Translations under genes and position numbers: made by a program
The notes under the pieces: model-generated
Seen by the model: the letters and a program-made list of their open reading frames with translations, nothing else
Told to the model about the DNA's origin: nothing
The model's database searches: none
Shown: piece by piece, positions 59,459-64,000 of the stretch
Numbering within the stretch: position 1 is the stretch's first letter
How the letters are laid out: the number at the start of each line of letters is the position of its first letter
DNA from: Streptomyces fagopyri
Lineage (GTDB): Bacteria > Actinomycetota > Actinomycetes > Streptomycetales > Streptomycetaceae
DNA length: 64,000 bases
Direction of reading: 5' to 3'
Assembly (NCBI RefSeq): GCF_009498275.1
Contig: NZ_CP045643.1
Span: forward strand, 4,154,001 to 4,218,000

Positions 59459-59582
59459 TGCGGGGGTCCAGGGGGCGCAGCGCCCCTGGCGGGGTCCGGG
59501 GCAGAGCCCCGGGGACGGGACGGGTAAGGGCGGCGGGAGCGGGAAAACCCCGCCCCGACCGCCCCACTCACCCGGGAAAGAC

Positions 59583-61298
59583 CTACGTGGCCCGCCGCCT
59601 CCGCGCCCCCGGCCGCCGCTCACTCGGCCGCGTCACCGGGTCCCCCGCCTCCGCGGCGGCGGCCCTCCGCCGCATCCCGAAGTCCGCGAGCGCCTCCGCC
59701 AGCTTGTGCACGGACGGCTCTGGGGCCATCACGTCGACCCGCAGCCCGTGCTCCTCCGCCGTCTTGGCGGTGGCGGGACCGATGCACGCGATCACCGTCA
59801 CGTTGTGCGGCTTGCCCGCGATACCCACCAGGTTCCGCACCGTCGACGAGGACGTGAACAGCACCGCGTCGAAGCCACCGCCCTTGATCGCCTCACGCGT
59901 CTCCGCCGGCGGCGGCGACGCCCGCACGGTCCGGTAGGCCGTGACGTCGTCGACCTCCCAGCCCAGCTCGATGAGCCCCGCGACCAGCGTCTCGGTGGCG
60001 ATGTCGGCACGCGGCAGGAACACCCGGTCGATCGGGTCGAACACCGGGTCGTACGGCGGCCAGTCGTCGAGCAGCCCGGCCGCGGACTGCTCCCCGCTCG
60101 GCACCAGATCCGGCTTCACGCCGAAGGCGACCAGCGCCCTCGCCGTCTGCTCGCCCACGGCCGCGACCTTGATCCCGGCGAAGGCCCGCGCGTCGAGCCC
60201 GTACTCCTCGAACTTCTCCCGCACCGCCTTCACCGCGTTGACCGACGTGAAGGCGATCCACTCGTACCGTCCGGTGACGAGTCCCTTGACCGCACGCTCC
60301 ATCTGCTGCGGCGTACGCGGCGGCTCGACGGCGATCGTGGGCACCTCGTGCGGCACGGCGCCGTACGAACGCAGCTGGTCGGAGAGCGAGGCCGCCTGCT
60401 CCTTCGTGCGCGGCACGAGCACCTTCCAGCCGAACAGCGGCTTGGACTCGAACCACGACAACTGGTCGCGCTGGGCGGCGGCGGAACGCTCACCGACCAC
60501 GGCTATCACCGGCCTGCCGCCGTCCGGGGACGGCAGCACCTTGGCCTGCTTCAGGGTCTGCGCGATGGTCCCGAGCGTGGCCGACCAGGTCCGCTGACGC
60601 GTGGTCGTACCCGCGACCGTCACCGACATCGGCGTATCGGGCTTGCGGCCCGAGGCGACGAGCTCTCCCGCGGCCGCGGCCACGGAGTCGAGCGTCGCCG
60701 ACACGACGACCGTGCCGTCCGACGCCCCGACCTCGGTCCAGCACCGGTCGGAGGCCGTCCGCGCGTCGACGAACCGCACGTCCGCGCCCTGCGCGTCACG
60801 CAGCGGCACACCGGCGTACGCGGGCACGCCCACGGCCGCCGCGACCCCGGGCACGACCTCGAACGGCACGCCCGCGGCGACGCAGGCCAGCATCTCCTCG
60901 GCGGCGTACGTGTCGAGCCCGGGGTCACCGGACACCGCACGCACGACCCGCTTGCCGCCCCGCGCGGCCTCCATGACAAGATTGGCAGCGTCCCTCGACG
61001 CGGGGTCACCAACGGCTGCTGACAAGGCGTCAACAACCGCTGACTGGGACGCGCCCGTGCCCGGGTACGGACCGGCGGACGTGCCGAAAGCCGTCTCCGT
61101 ATCCGTGTTCAGCACGGCGACGTTCTGCCTGGCGTGCGCACGGACGACGTCGAGCACCTCGTGCCCGGCGACGAGGACGTCCGCGTTCGCCAGCGCCTCC
61201 ACGGCGCGCAGTGTCAGTAGTCCCGGATCTCCGGGTCCGGCACCGAGGAAGGTGACGTGCCCGTGTTCGGGACCGGCGGGAAGGTTGGTGGGGCTCAA
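59583..61298 (-). CDS. hemD: Uroporphyrinogen-III synthase fused to an N-terminal SUMT-like domain
   Basis: A 571-aa fusion. Residues 14-260 resemble an SAM-dependent uroporphyrinogen methyltransferase (VTFLGAGPGDPGLLTLRAVE; VPAYAGVPLRDAQ). The C-terminal half is HemD, which closes the linear tetrapyrrole with ring D inversion (VLVPRTKEQAASLSDQLRSYG, EWIAFTSVNAVKAV, DAVLFTSSSTVRNLVG). The methyltransferase motif that usually reads GGDPFVFGRGGEE is SGDPGLDTYAAEE at 124-136, so that half may be inactive. The start is TTG at 61298, overlapping the hemC stop (TTGA). Confidence 0.9.
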   Translation of the reverse strand: MSPTNLPAGPEHGHVTFLGAGPGDPGLLTLRAVEALANADVLVAGHEVLDVVRAHARQNVAVLNTDTETAFGTSAGPYPGTGASQSAVVDALSAAVGDPASRDAANLVMEAARGGKRVVRAVSGDPGLDTYAAEEMLACVAAGVPFEVVPGVAAAVGVPAYAGVPLRDAQGADVRFVDARTASDRCWTEVGASDGTVVVSATLDSVAAAAGELVASGRKPDTPMSVTVAGTTTRQRTWSATLGTIAQTLKQAKVLPSPDGGRPVIAVVGERSAAAQRDQLSWFESKPLFGWKVLVPRTKEQAASLSDQLRSYGAVPHEVPTIAVEPPRTPQQMERAVKGLVTGRYEWIAFTSVNAVKAVREKFEEYGLDARAFAGIKVAAVGEQTARALVAFGVKPDLVPSGEQSAAGLLDDWPPYDPVFDPIDRVFLPRADIATETLVAGLIELGWEVDDVTAYRTVRASPPPAETREAIKGGGFDAVLFTSSSTVRNLVGIAGKPHNVTVIACIGPATAKTAEEHGLRVDVMAPEPSVHKLAEALADFGMRRRAAAAEAGDPVTRPSERRPGARRRRAT

Positions 61299-62413
61299 TG
61301 TGCTCGCTCCCCCATCAGACCGGCCGCGCCCTTCGCAAGCATCTCGGCGGCGAGTTCGCGGCCGAGCGCCCTTGCTTGGTCGTGCGTCTCGGGCACGGGA
61401 CCGGTGGTGGACAACTGCACCAGCGTCGAGCCGTCGGTCGTGCCGACGACGCCGCGCAGGCGCATTTCCTTGACAATCTGCGCGCCGGCCGTGGAGGTTC
61501 CCCCCGCTCGACCGGAGTCGAGAGCTCGGGGGAAGTCGGCGAGCGCACCCACGGGTGCGCTGCAGCCGGCCTCCAGGGCGGCGAGCAGGGACCGCTCGGC
61601 GGTCACGGCGACCCGGGTGACCGGGTCGTCGAGCTCTCCGAGCGCGGCGACGAGATCCGCGTTGTCCGCGGTGCACTCGATCGCCAGGGCCCCCTGGCCG
61701 GGGGCGGGCAAAACGGTGTCGACGGACAGGAAGTCCGTCACGTCCCCGAGCCGCCCCAGGCGGCTGAGGCCGGCGGCGGCGAGCACGACGGCGTCGAGCT
61801 CCCCACCGCGCACGTATCCGATCCGCGTGTCGACGTTCCCGCGGATCGCGACCGTCTCGATCGTCATCCCGTGGTCACGCGCGTACGCGTTCAGCTGGGC
61901 CATCCGGCGCGGCGAACCCGTACCGACCCGCGCGCCCTCGGGCAGCCGCGCGAAGGTGAGGCCGTCGCGGGCGACGAGTACGTCACGCGCGTCCTCCCGC
62001 ACCGGCACGGCGGCCAGCACCAGCCCGTCGGGCTGCTCGGTCGGCAGGTCCTTGAGCGAGTGCACGGCGAAGTCGACCTCACCGCGCAGCAGCGCCTCAC
62101 GCAGCGCGGCGACGAACACACCCGTGCCGCCGATCTGCGCGAGGTCCTCACGCGAGACGTCGCCGTACGTCGTGATCTCCACGAGCTCGACGGGCCGTCC
62201 GGTCACCTTGCTCACTGCGTCCGCGACCAGTGCGGACTGGGCCATGGCGAGTTTGCTGCGCCTGGTCCCCAGCCTCAGTGCCCCTTGTTCCGGCTCAGCC
62301 TCTCGGGGCGGTGCGTCCGGCGTCGGGAGTCCGGCGGTGCTCAGCCCATCGGGCCGGTGTGCGCTCGGACTCTCGCCGCCGGTGCGCCCCTGTGGCTCAC
62401 GCGGCTCACTCAT
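61295..62413 (-). CDS. hemC: Hydroxymethylbilane synthase
   Basis: A 372-aa porphobilinogen deaminase. It links four porphobilinogens to hydroxymethylbilane on a dipyrromethane cofactor, bound here to C284 (EAGCSAPVGA). Arg-rich active-site blocks LRLGTRRSKLAMAQS and TGSPRRMAQL are present. The first about 44 residues (PREPQGRTGGESPSAHRPDG and following) are Pro/Ser-rich and absent from typical family members, yet the ATG at 62413 overlaps the hemA stop (ATGA), supporting this start. An insert (RALDSGRAGGTST) follows C284. Confidence 0.95.
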   Translation of the reverse strand: MSEPREPQGRTGGESPSAHRPDGLSTAGLPTPDAPPREAEPEQGALRLGTRRSKLAMAQSALVADAVSKVTGRPVELVEITTYGDVSREDLAQIGGTGVFVAALREALLRGEVDFAVHSLKDLPTEQPDGLVLAAVPVREDARDVLVARDGLTFARLPEGARVGTGSPRRMAQLNAYARDHGMTIETVAIRGNVDTRIGYVRGGELDAVVLAAAGLSRLGRLGDVTDFLSVDTVLPAPGQGALAIECTADNADLVAALGELDDPVTRVAVTAERSLLAALEAGCSAPVGALADFPRALDSGRAGGTSTAGAQIVKEMRLRGVVGTTDGSTLVQLSTTGPVPETHDQARALGRELAAEMLAKGAAGLMGERAH

Positions 62414-64000
62414 GCTCGCCCTCGGTTCTTGGCGTTCTCGGTGTTGTTCTCGGCCCGCGAGACGGAGGCGACCGTCTCCGGGTCCAGGTCGAACAGGGTC
62501 CGCAGCGCGTCCGCGTACCCGGCGCCGCCGGGTTCGGCGGCCAGTTGCTTGACCCGTACGGTCGGCGCGTGCAGCAGCTTGTCGACGACACGCCGCACGG
62601 TCTGCGTGATCTCGCCCCGCTGCTTGTCGTCGAGGTCCGGCAGCCGTCCGTCGAGCCGCGCGATCTCGTTCGCGACGAGGTCGGCGGCCATGGTCCGCAG
62701 TGCCACGACGGTGGGCGTGATGTGGGCGGCCCGCTGGGCGGCGCTGAAGGCGGCCACCTCGTCGGCGACGATCCGCCGCACCTGGTCCACGTCGGCGGCC
62801 ATCGGCGCGTCCGCGGACGCCTCGGCCAGCGACTCGATGTCGACCAGCCGCACGCCGAGCAGCCGGTGCACGGCCGCGTCGATGTCACGGGGCATGGCGA
62901 GGTCGAGCAGCGCCAGCACGGGCGCGCGCCGGGGCGCCTCGGCGACCGGTTCGGGCCTGCGGCGCTCCGGAACCCGGCCGACGACGGCGACGGCCGCGGC
63001 GAGCGCCGCGATGGCCTCCGTGTCGGCCTCCGGGTCGAGGAGACCGGCCGCGCGCGGGGCGCGGGCCGCCGCGTCGCCCTTGTCCACCCAGGCCGCGTGC
63101 TGCTCCAGCTCGGCGGCGGCCATGCCGGCCACGGCGGCCTCGCCGAGCACGGAGAATCCGGCGGTGCCCTGCACGGTGGACACGTCGAGCGGACAGCCGT
63201 CCTCGCTGCCGACGCTCGTGGGCGCGAGCGGCGCGTCGTCCACGACCGGGTCCGACGCCGTACGGGCGAAGGCCGCGTCCGGTGCCGTACGAGCCGAGCC
63301 GACGCCCTGAACGGCCTGCCCCGTGCGTCCCGTCACGGCCGCCGTGACGGACTCCGCCGTCAGGACCAGTCCCGTCGCGCCGGTGCAGGAAACGGCCACG
63401 TCGGCACGTGTCAGCTCGACCGGCACCGCGTCCATCGGTACCGCGCGGGCCGCCACGTCCGAGGCGCCGCCCTCGTTCTCGTTGAGGATCTGGGCGAGCC
63501 GCTGCGCGCGGTCCGGCGTGCGGTTGGCGATGACGATCTCGGCGACCCCGGCGCGCGCGAGCGTCGCCGCGGCCAGCGAGGACATGGAGCCGGCCCCGAT
63601 GACGAGGGCCCGCTTGCCCTTGGCCCAGACGTCGACGGGGGCGCCCGCGGACAGCTGTTCCAGACCGAAGGTGACCAGGGACTGCCCGGCCCGGTCGATG
63701 CCGGTCTCGGAGTGCGCGCGCTTGCCGACCCGCAGCGCCTGCTGGAACAGGTCGTTCAGCAGACGGCCGGCGGTGTGCAGCTCCTGCGCGGTCGCCAGGG
63801 CGTCCTTGATCTGGCCGAGGATCTGGCCCTCGCCCACGACCATCGAGTCCAGTCCGCACGCCACCGAGAAGAGGTGGTGGACGGCCCGGTCCTCGTAGTG
63901 CACGTAGAGGTGGGGGGTGAGCTCCTCGAGCCCGACCCCGCTGTGCTGGGCGAGCAGCGTGGACAGCTCGGCGACGCCCGCGTGGAACTTGTCCACGTCG
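62410..64000 (-). CDS. hemA: Glutamyl-tRNA reductase, N-terminus beyond the window
   Basis: About 530 residues of HemA are present; the N-terminal segment with the catalytic Cys lies past the right edge. It reduces glutamyl-tRNA to glutamate-1-semialdehyde. Seen here are SVACGLDSMVVGEGQILGQI, the NADPH loop VIGAGSMSSLAAATLARAG and the dimerisation domain near the C-terminus. Compared with the usual approximately 420-460-residue enzyme it carries an Ala/Gly/Asp-rich insert of about 140 residues (roughly TGRTGQAVQGV to VPERRRPEPV) between the NADPH and dimerisation domains. First gene of the hem operon. Confidence 0.93.
   Translation of the reverse strand, partial: DVDKFHAGVAELSTLLAQHSGVGLEELTPHLYVHYEDRAVHHLFSVACGLDSMVVGEGQILGQIKDALATAQELHTAGRLLNDLFQQALRVGKRAHSETGIDRAGQSLVTFGLEQLSAGAPVDVWAKGKRALVIGAGSMSSLAAATLARAGVAEIVIANRTPDRAQRLAQILNENEGGASDVAARAVPMDAVPVELTRADVAVSCTGATGLVLTAESVTAAVTGRTGQAVQGVGSARTAPDAAFARTASDPVVDDAPLAPTSVGSEDGCPLDVSTVQGTAGFSVLGEAAVAGMAAAELEQHAAWVDKGDAAARAPRAAGLLDPEADTEAIAALAAAVAVVGRVPERRRPEPVAEAPRRAPVLALLDLAMPRDIDAAVHRLLGVRLVDIESLAEASADAPMAADVDQVRRIVADEVAAFSAAQRAAHITPTVVALRTMAADLVANEIARLDGRLPDLDDKQRGEITQTVRRVVDKLLHAPTVRVKQLAAEPGGAGYADALRTLFDLDPETVASVSRAENNTENAKNRGRA

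Overview
The window is chromosomal DNA of a Streptomyces-type actinomycete. G+C is very high, codon third positions are almost all G or C, GTG and TTG starts are frequent, and neighbouring genes often overlap by ATGA, GTGA or TTGA. The gene content also fits: futalosine-pathway menaquinone genes, an XRE/DUF397 pair beside an anti-sigma-like ATPase, DUF3558 and DUF4232 lipoproteins, a class I lysyl-tRNA synthetase, and the PF04672 methyltransferase. I see no rRNA, tRNA, CRISPR array, insertion sequence or prophage.

Left part (1-24.3 kb). The start of mqnE at the left edge is followed by an Lrp-type regulator and a late menaquinone block (mqnL-mqnP-mqnM). Rightward genes follow: a PLDc_N-type membrane protein, a secreted TIM-barrel-like protein, and a coupled pair made of a yeast-type cytosine deaminase and a 2OG-Fe(II) dioxygenase. 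Next is a two-gene unit of unknown function, a P-loop NTPase with Arg at the Walker A Lys position and a membrane-anchored periplasmic-binding-like protein. A leftward cluster then runs hemL, histidine phosphatase, polysaccharide deacetylase and the System II cytochrome c maturation genes (resA, ccdA, resB, ccsB). A whiJ/Scr1-like module (ATPase, XRE-DUF5753, DUF397) closes this part.

Potassium region (20.6-40 kb). An ATP-driven K+ system (a 27-aa peptide, kdpF, kdpA, kdpB, kdpC, then kdpE) and a distant kdpD are interleaved with three transporters that resemble the Bacillus K+ importer KimA/YdaO. An 11-base word, CCGCCTTGACG, occurs in three intergenic regions of this part: upstream of the kdp operon, upstream of kdpD, and between the second KimA-like gene and its divergent neighbour. 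I propose it as part of a KdpE operator. An MprAB-like two-component pair follows.

Right part (40.5-64 kb). This holds a flavin reductase/LLM monooxygenase pair, a YnfA-like protein, an SDR with a 52-aa membrane protein, rtcB, two DUF3558 lipoproteins and a DUF2637 membrane protein with a Q-rich tail. The divergent tRNA synthetase genes lysS and argS come next, then a DUF4253 protein, a methyltransferase, a membrane-spanning XRE regulator and a DUF4232 lipoprotein. The leftward tetrapyrrole operon hemA-hemC-hemD-hemB is cut by the right edge in hemA. hemL at 18-20 kb belongs to the same pathway.

Most calls are ordinary for the genus. The points most worth a second look are the shared K+ promoter word with three KimA-like paralogues, the NTPase/binding-protein pair, hairpins that overlap ribosome-binding sites at 17.5 and 23.3 kb, and the degenerate methyltransferase half of the HemD fusion.
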